Positions 7,174 to 16,003 of a stretch of DNA of 64,000 nt are shown here, one piece after another (within the stretch, counting starts at the first letter, position 1; every line of letters starts with the position of its first letter). The DNA is taken from NCBI RefSeq assembly GCF_003583765.1, contig NZ_QXQA01000003.1, positions 186,001 to 250,000 of the forward strand. Reading direction: 5' to 3'. The notes under the pieces were generated by a model. It searched no databases. It had not been told where the DNA came from and saw nothing but the letters and a program-made list of their open reading frames with translations. Position numbers and translations under genes: made by a program. The DNA comes from Paenibacillus nanensis. Lineage in GTDB: Bacteria > Bacillota > Bacilli > Paenibacillales > Paenibacillaceae.

Positions 7174-7435
7174 GAGAGGCATCGCCGAAGCGCTCGCTGG
7201 CGGATACGGCTATACGCCGAGAGAAGCGCGCGAGCTGGTCGTTGAATATATCGCGGTCGTACGCAGGCTGGGCGGATACGAGCAATGCGGGCACTACGCC
7301 GCGCTGTTGCATCGCGCTAAGCAGGCCGGCCAGACGCCTTCCCAATGGATTCAGCGCATCATCGAAATCGAACAGGGCGAAGCGAGGGACCGCGGCATCG
7401 GCGAGGAGCAGCGCCGTTATTTGCAGAGCAAGTAA
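7124..7435 (+). CDS. Helical partner protein of the DUF3990 gene, unknown family
   Basis: This 103-residue predicted all-helical protein contains TPREARELVVEYIAVVRRL followed by an amphipathic C-terminus. No family was recognised. The ATG at 7124 is chosen over one at 7103 because GGAGGAAGG lies just upstream of 7124. Its first 50 nt are inside the end of the DUF3990 gene, an arrangement typical of tightly co-regulated partner genes. It could be an antitoxin or immunity protein. A long-stem terminator follows. Confidence 0.6.
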   Translation: MATSGMRVTRVRLSSYERGIAEALAGGYGYTPREARELVVEYIAVVRRLGGYEQCGHYAALLHRAKQAGQTPSQWIQRIIEIEQGEARDRGIGEEQRRYLQSK

Positions 7436-7477
7436 GGACGGTCAAGACGCGCACGGCTGCACGGCCCTGATGCAGAC

Positions 7478-7533
7478 AAGACAAGAAGACGTGGAGCTTT
7501 CATGGGTTCACGGGCTCTCTTGTCTTTTTCTTT
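7478..7533 (+). terminator. Long-stem terminator after the DUF3990 pair
   Basis: AAGACAAGA and TCTTGTCTT are separated by 31 nt that can pair further (GAGC/GCTC). A T-rich tract (TTTTTCTTTT) follows. Confidence 0.65.
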
Positions 7534-7581
7534 TGCGGGCGCCACTGCTCATCATCCATACGCGAAACAGGAGGCATATTC

Positions 7582-8961
7582 GTGCAAAATAAAGCTAAGG
7601 CGGGCAGGCGGCTCTATTATACCGGATTGATCGCCGCCATCGTCAGCCTCATCGGGGCAGAGCTGATCTGGCTTCCCGCGCCGCTTAAGACGCCGGGCGG
7701 AGCGCAGTGGATCGAAATGATCGATTGGCTCTACTATGGACTCTCCATCATTCCGCTATGCTGGGCGGCCGGCGCGGCGCTGTTGGCATCGGATACCGGC
7801 TCCGCGGCGTTTCGTTCGCTGCGGGCCGCCATTGTGCTGTTAAGCGCCGCGCTGGCAGTGTGCATATGGCTGATCCCAAAACATTTGCTTCTGCTTGCGA
7901 TTGCCGGGGCTGCGGCGGCAGTCGTTCTGATGGTGGCCGACCTGTGGTTAAGCGAGCGGAAGGAGCGGGGCGGATTTCCTTGGAGAAGCGGCGGCGCGGT
8001 GCTTGCCATTACGCTTTCTCTTTGCGCGCTGCTTATCCCGACGGGATACAGCGTCACTTATCCGGCGATGACGATGAATTTGAATCGATACGCGCAGGTG
8101 GAAGGCGGCCGCGCGGGCGGAGAAATAGACGGCGTGCTTGTGTTCGACCGTCCTGCCGTTTTGGCGGATAGGCTGTACGGCGCGTTGTTTCCGCAATACC
8201 GGTTCCTTCCTGTTCCGGAGGACGAGCCCCCGCTGACCGAAACCTATGCGCAGGTCGTGGCGATGAAAACTGACGCCAACCGGGTTGCAACCGCGATCGC
8301 GATGCAGAAGGCGGGTTTGGGCAAGGGTGTCGTGGCGGATGGCGTCCGCATCGTAGCGATCGTGAAGGATAGCCCGGCGGACGGCAAGCTCGAAGCCGGC
8401 GACATCGTAGACGCTGTGAACGGCATGCCCGTAAAAGCTGTAGACGACATGATCGCGTATATGTCGGCAGAGGTGATGCCGGGCGAAGTCGTTGACGTGA
8501 CGGTTCGAAGAGGCGAAGAGCGTCTGCTGGTTAAGGTGCCGACAACAGCTTCCGACCAGGACCCGGCTAAAGCGGTGTTCGGCGTGTCCGTTCAGACGGA
8601 AGCAAAGCTGGATACGCCAAGGTCTGTCAGCTATCACGAATATATGGCCCATGTCGGAGGACCGTCTCACGGTGCGATGCTGACGCTCGCGATTATCGAT
8701 CAATTGACGGAGGGCGGCGTTACCGGAGGTCTGCAGGTCGCAGGGACGGGAACGATTGAATTGGACGGCTCCATCGGCATGGTGGGCGGCATCCCTCAGA
8801 AGGCGTATGCGGTAAGCCGGACGGGAGCTGACGTGTTCTTTGTGCCGGCAGCGGGGGAAGCCGCGGCAAGAGGCGCTGCGCCGGATTTAAATATCGTGGC
8901 GGTGAAGCATATCGATGAGGTGCTTGAATGGCTGGAGGAGCATAAGGAAGCGCCGGAATGA
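7582..8961 (+). CDS. Multi-span PDZ / Lon-type (S16) protease, YlbL-like
   Basis: This 459-residue protein has four to five membrane segments between residues 11 and 158. An extracytoplasmic region follows, with a PDZ domain (about 250-318, including VKDSPADGKLEAGD) and a C-terminal S16 protease domain. The catalytic Ser362 lies in GGPSHGAMLTL and the Lys407 in GGIPQKAYAV, the Ser-Lys dyad of Lon proteases. YlbL-type proteins normally have one N-terminal helix, so the polytopic N-terminus is unusual. YlbL itself is linked to cell-division checkpoint proteolysis in Bacillus. A GTG start follows AGGAGG. Confidence 0.85.
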   Translation: MQNKAKAGRRLYYTGLIAAIVSLIGAELIWLPAPLKTPGGAQWIEMIDWLYYGLSIIPLCWAAGAALLASDTGSAAFRSLRAAIVLLSAALAVCIWLIPKHLLLLAIAGAAAAVVLMVADLWLSERKERGGFPWRSGGAVLAITLSLCALLIPTGYSVTYPAMTMNLNRYAQVEGGRAGGEIDGVLVFDRPAVLADRLYGALFPQYRFLPVPEDEPPLTETYAQVVAMKTDANRVATAIAMQKAGLGKGVVADGVRIVAIVKDSPADGKLEAGDIVDAVNGMPVKAVDDMIAYMSAEVMPGEVVDVTVRRGEERLLVKVPTTASDQDPAKAVFGVSVQTEAKLDTPRSVSYHEYMAHVGGPSHGAMLTLAIIDQLTEGGVTGGLQVAGTGTIELDGSIGMVGGIPQKAYAVSRTGADVFFVPAAGEAAARGAAPDLNIVAVKHIDEVLEWLEEHKEAPE

Positions 8962-9068
8962 TTCCGGATTTAGTCAGACCATATTTGTGATGGGCTTCAT
9001 CATTTTAATGCTGACTGTCTAGCTGCTAAAGGAAGCAGGCGAGGAATAAAAATGGGAGGGGATTTGTT

Positions 9069-9440
9069 ATGCGGTTGATGGGGGTAATCCCTATTTTTAG
9101 AATGTTTGACGAAGCGAAAGCTAAAGAGTTTTACCTTGATTACTTAGGTTTTCATCTGGATTGGGAGCATCGGTTCGATGAAGGCGCGCCTTTATATGTT
9201 CAAGTTTCGAAAGACAGCTTCATCTTGCATTTGTCCGAGCATTATGGCGACTGCACTCCCGGGGCATCCATTAGAATCGCTATGGAAGGACTGGAGGAGT
9301 TTCATCAGTCGCTAACTGATCAGAAGTATAAATTTTCAAGACCGGGAATTGAACGGACGGAATGGGATACCAAGGAGCTGCGTGTCACGGATCCGTTTGG
9401 AAACAGGCTTGTGTTTTATGAACAAATCGATGGAGTTTGA
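9069..9440 (+). CDS. Glyoxalase/bleomycin-resistance superfamily protein
   Basis: The 123-residue product has two beta-alpha-beta-beta-beta modules. It begins IPIFRMFDEAKAKEFYLDYLGF and ends ELRVTDPFGNRLVFYE, the standard VOC-fold signatures. Members bind metal or sequester small toxic molecules, and this one's substrate cannot be read from sequence. GGGAGGGG is the SD. The isochorismatase gene starts 15 nt after its stop, so the two form an operon. Confidence 0.8.
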   Translation: MRLMGVIPIFRMFDEAKAKEFYLDYLGFHLDWEHRFDEGAPLYVQVSKDSFILHLSEHYGDCTPGASIRIAMEGLEEFHQSLTDQKYKFSRPGIERTEWDTKELRVTDPFGNRLVFYEQIDGV

Positions 9441-9455
9441 GAGGAGAACAAGAAG

Positions 9456-9938
9456 ATGAAAATCGGCTTTTTAATAATCGATTTACAGCCCGTACATCTG
9501 AAAGGCGTAGATAAGCAAGCTGTGGAGCGCGCATGCGAATATATCAACTATGTGGCGGACATGCTTCGTTCGAAACATCATGTCATCGTACACATTCAAG
9601 ATATTGAGGGGATGGAGGAGACGAATAAAGAATCGTTCCGGACAATCTCCGAAATTACGGTCGCGGAACATGATTTGATCGTGACGAAGGAATATTCGAA
9701 CTCGTTCTGGAAGACGGATCTCGAACAGATTTTGAAGGATAAAGGGGTGGAGCTGCTTATTATAGCAGGAAATGCTGCGGAGCATTGCGTTCTATTTACA
9801 TACAATGGAGCGGGAGAGAGAGGGTTCAGACCCGTTATCCTGCAAAATGGCATATTAAGCACGCATGCCGATGCCATCACTTCGATGTACAGAGACCGCA
9901 ATTTAGTTTCGCATTCCGTCATCCCATATTTGCTCTAG
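9456..9938 (+). CDS. Isochorismatase-family cysteine hydrolase
   Basis: The 160-residue length is normal for the family. The catalytic triad is visible: Asp9 in LIIDLQ, Lys78 in VTKEYSNSFW and Cys111 in GNAAEHCVLFT. Such enzymes hydrolyse amides or vinyl ethers (nicotinamidase-like, isochorismatase-like), and the substrate is unknown here. It is co-transcribed with the glyoxalase-fold gene and ends at a strong bidirectional terminator. Confidence 0.83.
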   Translation: MKIGFLIIDLQPVHLKGVDKQAVERACEYINYVADMLRSKHHVIVHIQDIEGMEETNKESFRTISEITVAEHDLIVTKEYSNSFWKTDLEQILKDKGVELLIIAGNAAEHCVLFTYNGAGERGFRPVILQNGILSTHADAITSMYRDRNLVSHSVIPYLL

Positions 9939-9943
9939 CGATC

Positions 9944-9985
9944 GAAAAAGCCTGCGGCACGCACTTGCGCCGCAGGCTTCTTTTT
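9944..9985. terminator. Bidirectional terminator
   Basis: AAGCCTGCGGC / GCCGCAGGCTT is a perfect 11-bp stem with A5 on the left and T5 on the right. It separates the convergent isochorismatase and LTA synthase genes. The stop codon of the latter touches its edge. Confidence 0.9.
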
Positions 9986-12032
9986 ATTCGCTTGGCTGGC
10001 CGCCGATGACTTCGACGGCTTCGCTATTGTGGAAGGAGCCGAGCAGGTCGCCGATTACGATGCGGTCGGACATCATAAGCTCCGTATCGGCGCTTTCGGT
10101 TAACGGCAAGCAGGCTGCCGTATCCGTCAGCTCGCCGGTATCCACGGCGTAGCATTTGCCATTCGCCGACAAGCCGTCGGCCGAAGGAATATAGTAGTGC
10201 TTCCCGTCCGTCCACGAACCGTTGCGCTGGGTGACAAGCCGATCCGCACCTGTCTGTTCCGTTAACAGAGGCTGCCCAAGCCAATAAGGCTCGCCCGCCG
10301 ATATGCCCAGCAGATGCAGAAGGGTCGGCGACACATCCAGCTGGCCGCCAACCGCATCATAACGTCCGGCATGGGCGCCGTCAGGGAGATGGATAAGCAA
10401 CGGCACGCTTTTGATCACTTGTTCTCTCTCCAACGGATCGGAAGGGTTATCCATAAAGCGTTGATATAAATCCCAATCCTGAATCGAATTGTCGTGGTCG
10501 CCATACAATACAAAAATGGTCTTTTCCCACAATCCTTCCGCCTTCAACCGTTCGACCAATTCGCCTAAAGCCGCGTCCGCATAATGGACAGCCTGCAAGT
10601 AATCGCCCATGATGGTGCCGTCCAGCTCTTCGACGTTCAGCTTTTTCTCGGCTTTTGGAAGCTTATAAGGGTGGTGGCTCGTAAGCGAGATCATAAACGC
10701 GTGGAACGGCTGAGGCAAATCGGCGACGACATCCATGGACTGCCTGTAGAACGATTTGTCGCCCAACGCCCAGCCTAAGGGCTCGTCCATTGTGTAATGC
10801 TTCAAGCTGTAAAATTGATCGTACTCCATGTTCTTGTACATGACATTCCGGTTCCAGAATCCGCCCTGATAGGGGTGGAATACAGACGCCGAATAGCCGT
10901 TATCCTTCAGCTTCTCCGGCAGACATTGAAAGTCGTGAGACGCGTACTGGATAAAGACCGAACCGCTTTTCATCGGCTGCAAGGAGCAGTTAACGGCAAA
11001 ATCGGCGTCGGATGTCCGTCCTTGCGAGGTTTGATGATAGAAATTCGCGAAATACGCGCTTTCTTCCATTAGCTTGTTCAGGTTAGGGGTAATTTCCGTC
11101 CCTCCGATGGATTTGCCAAGCATAAACGTCTGCATCGACTCCATCTGCACCATCAGCACATTGCTTCCCTTATATGCGCCGAATAACGGGTCCTGCTCAA
11201 GCGCTTTTCTCGCATTCCCCCGGTCCTGCATCCACAGCTCGGTTTCGGTCAGCTGCTCGGCTGTAACCGCCTCCGCGCCTAACCAATTCAGCTGGGCGTA
11301 CCGGTATACATCGTAGCCGTGAAAGCCGAGTCCGCCGGCAACGTTGTAAATGGATAAGTTCCACCAGTTTTTTTCAAACAAGCCTTTGGCCCACGTATCC
11401 GTCGCATGGTTCAAATTCGTAAAAAAGAGCGAGTAGCCGAGCAGAAATACAGCGGCGCTTCCTCCTATGCGAAGAACGGCTTTGCGCCAAAGCGGCTTGC
11501 CGGCCGACGAGACGCGCCGTTCGGCAAGATCCTCCCGACCCTTCCAGATCACATACACAGCATATGGAACAAGGATAACGGCATCTGCCAGTAACCAAAA
11601 ATCCCATGGCCGAAGCAGGGTGTGGATGCTGCCGCCGAGCGACTCGACTTGACTCAGCTGCAAGAGGACAGGGACCGTAATTAAATCCTGGAAGTAGCGA
11701 TAATAGATGACGTCTGAAAAAAGCAAGAAGGATAACGCGAGATTAAGTCCGATCAGGGCGAGCAGCCTGCCGCGGGCAGGCATAAGCAGCGTCCAGAAGG
11801 AGAGCAGCAGGAGCGCCCCCGCCTCGATGATGGCGTCCGTTCTTGTCATATCCATATAAAGCACGGAGAGAAGCCGGTTGAACCAGTACAGCTTCAGCAG
11901 CATCGCAATTGCGAATAGCAGCAGATCGACGGCGACAAGCCTGTCCAGCCAGATTAAGCTGAACCGGAAGGCTTGTCTCATTCTGCCGCCGCCCGCCGGC
12001 TGGCCGGCTGCTCCGTTAAACCATCTACTCAT
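9984..12032 (-). CDS. Lipoteichoic acid synthase-family membrane sulfatase-like enzyme
   Basis: The 682-residue product has five N-terminal transmembrane helices and a large extracellular sulfatase-like domain. LtaS-type enzymes transfer glycerolphosphate from phosphatidylglycerol to build lipoteichoic acid. Metal and catalytic residues are visible: Glu298 in VQMESMQTFM, the nucleophile Thr340 in HQTSQGRTSDADF, His in LTSHHPYKLP and Asp-His in LYGDHDNS. The start at 12032 has GGGAG upstream and overlaps the end of the rRNA methyltransferase gene by 8 nt. Whether it is the main synthase or an accessory paralogue cannot be told. Confidence 0.88.
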   Translation of the reverse strand: MSRWFNGAAGQPAGGGRMRQAFRFSLIWLDRLVAVDLLLFAIAMLLKLYWFNRLLSVLYMDMTRTDAIIEAGALLLLSFWTLLMPARGRLLALIGLNLALSFLLFSDVIYYRYFQDLITVPVLLQLSQVESLGGSIHTLLRPWDFWLLADAVILVPYAVYVIWKGREDLAERRVSSAGKPLWRKAVLRIGGSAAVFLLGYSLFFTNLNHATDTWAKGLFEKNWWNLSIYNVAGGLGFHGYDVYRYAQLNWLGAEAVTAEQLTETELWMQDRGNARKALEQDPLFGAYKGSNVLMVQMESMQTFMLGKSIGGTEITPNLNKLMEESAYFANFYHQTSQGRTSDADFAVNCSLQPMKSGSVFIQYASHDFQCLPEKLKDNGYSASVFHPYQGGFWNRNVMYKNMEYDQFYSLKHYTMDEPLGWALGDKSFYRQSMDVVADLPQPFHAFMISLTSHHPYKLPKAEKKLNVEELDGTIMGDYLQAVHYADAALGELVERLKAEGLWEKTIFVLYGDHDNSIQDWDLYQRFMDNPSDPLEREQVIKSVPLLIHLPDGAHAGRYDAVGGQLDVSPTLLHLLGISAGEPYWLGQPLLTEQTGADRLVTQRNGSWTDGKHYYIPSADGLSANGKCYAVDTGELTDTAACLPLTESADTELMMSDRIVIGDLLGSFHNSEAVEVIGGQPSE

Positions 12033-13173
12033 GGCGTTTCTCCCGAGGCGGCAGCGGTCCGAAAAACTGATAGAAATCGGTTTGAATGCGGCCGTTAAAC
12101 AGCTTTCGTTTTTTGTCCGCCGCTCGTCCCATATAATGCTCCACCTGATCCGACGGGCTGATCGCAAAAAACGACCAAGTCGGGTAATGGAGCGACATGA
12201 GACCGAATTGCCGCAAGGCGGCTTCCGCTTCCCGCTCGTCGCCAAGCCGTTCGCCGTATGGCGGGTTCGTGATCATTACGCCGTAATCGCCTTGCGGCTT
12301 CGCTTTGGAGACGGGCAGAACGCTAACTTTGATGTCTTTGGCAAAGCCTGCGCGTTTGATCGAGGCTTCCGAAATTTCAATCGCGCGCGGATCGATATCG
12401 GAACCGGAAATTTGAAGCGGGATATCATCCTTGACGGCGTCGAACGCCTCTTCCCGCGCGGCGCTCCATAAATCGGCCGGCAGGCTGTCCCACTCTTCGC
12501 TGCTGAAGCTTCGGCGAAGGCCGGGCGCAATGTTCCAGCCGATCATCGCGGCTTCGACCAGGAACGTGCCGGAGCCGCAGAACGGATCGTACAGCGGACG
12601 CTCCGCTCTCCAGCGGCTGAGGAGGATAAGCGCGGCCGCCATCGATTCGCGGATCGGCGCTTCGTTCGCCATCATGCGGTAACCGCGCTTATGAAGGCCG
12701 GCGCCGGAGGTATCCAGCGTAAGCAGCGCTTCATCGTTCAGCAGCGTCACTTCGATCACGTAACGGCCTCCATCCTCGGAGAACCATTCCGTGCCGTAAC
12801 GTTCCTTCATTTTTTCAACGACGGCTTTTTTTACGATTTTTTGGCAGGCCGGCACGCTGGACAGCACCGACTTATGCGATCGGCCATCTACGGGGAATTC
12901 GCCGTCCGCCGGAATCCAGTCCGGCCAATCGAGCGCCTTCGTTCCTTCAAACAGTTCATCGAAGGTCGTCGCCTTAAATCGGCCCATATTAATTAGAATG
13001 CGGCCCGCCGTACGAAGCCATAGATTGGTGCGGCAAATATCAGCCGGCCCGCCTTTGAAATTAACGCGGCCGTTCTCGACCTGCAGATCCTGATAACCTA
13101 AGTCTTTAAGTTCCCTTGCGACAATGGCTTCAAGTCCCATTGCGCACGTTGCGATTAATTGCAATTGTTCCAC
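12025..13173 (-). CDS. THUMP-domain class I SAM-dependent RNA methyltransferase (RlmL/YpsC-like)
   Basis: The 382-residue protein has an N-terminal THUMP RNA-binding region (about residues 1-155) and a C-terminal Rossmann methyltransferase domain. The SAM motif is DPFCGSGTFLVEAAMIG and the catalytic motif is TNPPYGERLG, as in N2-guanine methyltransferases of 23S rRNA. It starts with GTG at 13173 after a weak GAGAG. The last codons overlap the start of the LTA synthase gene, so the two are co-transcribed despite unrelated functions. Confidence 0.87.
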   Translation of the reverse strand: MEQLQLIATCAMGLEAIVARELKDLGYQDLQVENGRVNFKGGPADICRTNLWLRTAGRILINMGRFKATTFDELFEGTKALDWPDWIPADGEFPVDGRSHKSVLSSVPACQKIVKKAVVEKMKERYGTEWFSEDGGRYVIEVTLLNDEALLTLDTSGAGLHKRGYRMMANEAPIRESMAAALILLSRWRAERPLYDPFCGSGTFLVEAAMIGWNIAPGLRRSFSSEEWDSLPADLWSAAREEAFDAVKDDIPLQISGSDIDPRAIEISEASIKRAGFAKDIKVSVLPVSKAKPQGDYGVMITNPPYGERLGDEREAEAALRQFGLMSLHYPTWSFFAISPSDQVEHYMGRAADKKRKLFNGRIQTDFYQFFGPLPPREKRHE

Positions 13174-13316
13174 TTTACACTCTCATTCCCATCCAAATAA
13201 TGATGCAGGCACTACTATTATTCCGCCTTGCGTTGTAACCTTACCTATAAAAACATACAATTAAGTATAGGTCAAACAGACAGGTCTTTACAAATGTTAC
13301 ATAAGGGGAGATACGG

Positions 13317-13949
13317 ATGACAATTGAGGAGCAATATGTCGATTCACTATATAAAAGAGACGAGCAGCTGGAGCGGGTAAAAGAAGGCATCGCCAGCCGC
13401 GGCATGCCATCGATCTCCGTGGCTGACGGCTACGGCCGGTTGCTGACGATGCTGGTGCGCATGACCGGAGCAAGCAAGCTGCTGGAAATCGGAGCGCTTG
13501 GCGGCTACAGCGGCATTTGTCTGGCAAGAGGCCTGAGCGACGGGGGCTCTTTGCTGTCCTTAGAGCTGCTGCCGGAATACGCGGAGGTGGCGCGGGCTCA
13601 TCTGACGGAAGCCGGCTTTGGTGATAAGGTCGACTATAAAATCGGCGACGCCAGAAAAAGCTTGGAGGAGCTGAAGGCAGAAGGCCGCAAATTCGATTTT
13701 TTCTTTATTGACGCGGATAAGGAAGGGTACCCGGCCTACCTGGATTACGCCTTGGAGCTGGCGGAACCGGGCGCCCTTATCGTCGGAGACAATATCCTGC
13801 TGCGCGGCCGGACGGTAAATGCGGACAAGCAAGGGCCGTCCGTACTCGCTGTCCGCTCCTTTAACGAGCGTATCGCGACGGATGAGCGGCTCGAAAGCAC
13901 CATTCTCCCGGGCTACGACGGACTGGCTATCGCTCGGGTGAAAGGGTAA
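13317..13949 (+). CDS. O-methyltransferase, YrrM/family-3 type
   Basis: The 210-residue soluble Rossmann protein carries SAM motif I LLEIGALGGYSGI, the acidic SLELLPEY strand, and metal-site residues in FFIDADKEGYPAYL and VGDNILLRG. This is the caffeoyl-CoA O-methyltransferase-like family. Bacillus YrrM-type proteins act on tRNA or small hydroxylated molecules, and the substrate here is unknown. The SD is AAGGGGAG. It is a single gene ending at 13972. Confidence 0.83.
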   Translation: MTIEEQYVDSLYKRDEQLERVKEGIASRGMPSISVADGYGRLLTMLVRMTGASKLLEIGALGGYSGICLARGLSDGGSLLSLELLPEYAEVARAHLTEAGFGDKVDYKIGDARKSLEELKAEGRKFDFFFIDADKEGYPAYLDYALELAEPGALIVGDNILLRGRTVNADKQGPSVLAVRSFNERIATDERLESTILPGYDGLAIARVKG

Positions 13950-13971
13950 ATAGATTAGGGCGGATTAAACA

Positions 13972-14008
13972 AAGAGCGGACCGAATAGGACATTCGATCC
14001 GCTTTTTT
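13972..14008. terminator. Rho-independent terminator
   Basis: AGCGGACCGAAT / ATTCGATCCGCT is a 12-bp stem with one mismatch, followed by T6. The convergent MFS gene ends about 70 nt further on. Confidence 0.85.
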
Positions 14009-14078
14009 ATTTGCATCGGCCAACGGAAAATCGAGAAATGGGGAAGAGCTGCGCGGCGGAAGCGATCCGTTACGGTCA

Positions 14079-15302
14079 TCACTCATTGGCGCGCTTTTCA
14101 GTGTCCGGACGTTTTTTTCTAAGCAGCGAATGCCATACCCACGCGCCATTAAGCAGCATCATCCCGCCGGATAGCAGGAAGAGGCCGTGGATGCCGATAT
14201 AGCCGGATAGCGCGCCCCCCGTAATCGGACCGATCATGTTGCCGAGGCTGAGCGTGCTGCTGTTGAAGCTGTAGGCTCGGCTTTCCATGCCGTCTGGCGT
14301 ATATTTGCGGATAAGCGCGTTCACGGCCGGTATGAGTCCGCCGAGGAAGATGCCAAGTCCGAAGCGGGCGAGTATGAGCTGCCAGACGGTATCCGCAAGC
14401 GCCTGCGGGATAAACGCCAGAGCGGAACCGATAAGCGACACCGCAAGCACGCGTTCCGCCCCGATTCGGTCGCTGAGCCGTCCGAGCAGCGGCGAGGAGA
14501 TCAGGTTAGATATCCCCGTTACGGCGCTGACGAACCCGGCCAGAAAAGCAAGATTAGCCGTGCTATGGTGAAGCTCCTGCACATACAGCGGGATCAAGGT
14601 CATCGGACTCATATTCGCGAATTGAATAAGAAACGTGACGGCAAACAAGGCCATCAGCGGCTGTATCCGGCTGACTTTTTTGAGCCCTTCCAAGACGGAA
14701 GCCTGCGCACGGCGGGCAGCTTTGGCAAGGTCGAACGTTTCCTTGACGATAAACAAGGCTAATAACGAAGCGATGAACAGCAGCGCGCCTGTTATGTAGA
14801 AGATAGGGCGGTAGCCGACCGCGTCCGCGAGCAGTCCCCCGATAAACGGACCAAGTATCGTTCCAGCCATCGCGCCGGACTGGAGTGTGCCCATCGCAAA
14901 GCCCATCTTGTCCTTAGGCGTGTTCGTCGACACAAGGGCAATGGAGGCCGGGTTGAAGCCGGAAATTGTGCCGTTCAACATCCGGAGAAGAAGCAGATGC
15001 CATGGCGTCGTCGCGAACCCCATCAACACCATAACGACAGCCATCCCGAAGCCGGAGCGCAGCAGCATCACTTTGCGGCCGTATCGGTCAGAAACTTTGC
15101 CCCATATCGGCTGAAAGATAAAGGCCGTCACGAAGTTGCCCGCAAAAATAAGTCCGGCCCACACGCCGATCTCATGCGGATCGGACAGCCCCAGATCGAA
15201 TTGAAGATAAAGCGTTAAAAACGGGGTGATCATCGTCATCCCAGACATGACAAGAAATTGTCCGAACCACAATACGATTAGATTCTTTTTCCACTGTTCC
15301 AT
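14079..15302 (-). CDS. MFS multidrug efflux transporter (DHA1, 12-TM)
   Basis: This 407-residue transporter has twelve predicted helices, with the loop 2-3 motif GKVSDRYGRKVML repeated in degenerate form as GRLSDRIGAERVL in the second half. The ILGPFIGGLLAD motif C is typical of proton-driven drug antiporters. Substrate unknown. No Shine-Dalgarno precedes the ATG. Instead TATACT lies 7 nt upstream, so the transcript may start at or near the ATG. Confidence 0.85.
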   Translation of the reverse strand: MEQWKKNLIVLWFGQFLVMSGMTMITPFLTLYLQFDLGLSDPHEIGVWAGLIFAGNFVTAFIFQPIWGKVSDRYGRKVMLLRSGFGMAVVMVLMGFATTPWHLLLLRMLNGTISGFNPASIALVSTNTPKDKMGFAMGTLQSGAMAGTILGPFIGGLLADAVGYRPIFYITGALLFIASLLALFIVKETFDLAKAARRAQASVLEGLKKVSRIQPLMALFAVTFLIQFANMSPMTLIPLYVQELHHSTANLAFLAGFVSAVTGISNLISSPLLGRLSDRIGAERVLAVSLIGSALAFIPQALADTVWQLILARFGLGIFLGGLIPAVNALIRKYTPDGMESRAYSFNSSTLSLGNMIGPITGGALSGYIGIHGLFLLSGGMMLLNGAWVWHSLLRKKRPDTEKRANE

Positions 15303-15308
15303 GGGTTA

Positions 15309-15338
15309 AGTATAGCACAAGAACAGGAATTTCATTAA
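15309..15338 (-). promoter_or_regulatory. Promoter of the MFS gene, predicting a leaderless mRNA
   Basis: On the minus strand TTAATG and TATACT are spaced by 18 nt. The -10 ends 7 nt before the ATG, so transcription would start essentially at the first codon. Confidence 0.4.
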
Positions 15339-15487
15339 ATCGTTCCATATGCCTATTGGCAGTCGATTCCTGTGTCGAATACTGTTCCATTTTGATAGAT
15401 ATGAGAGTCGCCTTATAGTAGAATAGGAAGAAAGAATCAGCGCTGAATGAACAGGAATCGGCGCTTTAAGCAGGTGGATGACTGTAC

Positions 15488-16003
15488 ATGAAAGAGCAGA
15501 GGCTTGGCGGCAGCGAGTCCGGATTCACGTTGGTCGAGGTCATCGCGGCTTTTGCGATATTAGCGATCGTTTCGCTGGCGATGACCGCATTTTTTACAAA
15601 TGCGATGTCTTATTCCAAAGGCAATCAGGATAAGACCGTGATGATCAACCTGGCGCGGAACGCTTTATTTTATATGGAAAAGCAAGATTTTAACGCTATC
15701 CGCAAGTACTTCGAGGACGGGGAGCAGAGTGAGATCGTTTGCAGTCCCGCAAGCTGCTCGGAGGAGGTTAAAAGCCTCGTCGACAATCCCAATCAGCTGG
15801 CCGATACGTTAACTCCGACAGTGAACGGCGTCACGTACAGCATTAAGATTGCGTATAAGGAAAATCTTTTGGATGGACTCGACTCGCAGATGGAAAATTA
15901 CCTGATTCCCATTCTCGTAACCGTTCAGCCGTCAGAAGGCAGTGACAACGCCCGCGAGAAGGCGGAAGTGGAGGGTTATATTACGAATGAAAAGATTCGT
16001 TAA
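15488..16003 (+). CDS. Type IV prepilin-like minor pilin 1
   Basis: The 171-residue protein carries a short leader ending in a prepilin cleavage site (ESG/FTLVEVIAAFAILAIVSLA). The Phe at +1 and Glu at +5 mark it as a substrate of the prepilin peptidase encoded at 27445. The rest is a variable globular domain with a Cys pair (CSPASC). It opens a set of three overlapping or closely spaced minor-subunit genes upstream of the pilus assembly genes, and probably primes or caps the pilus. Confidence 0.82.
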   Translation: MKEQRLGGSESGFTLVEVIAAFAILAIVSLAMTAFFTNAMSYSKGNQDKTVMINLARNALFYMEKQDFNAIRKYFEDGEQSEIVCSPASCSEEVKSLVDNPNQLADTLTPTVNGVTYSIKIAYKENLLDGLDSQMENYLIPILVTVQPSEGSDNAREKAEVEGYITNEKIR

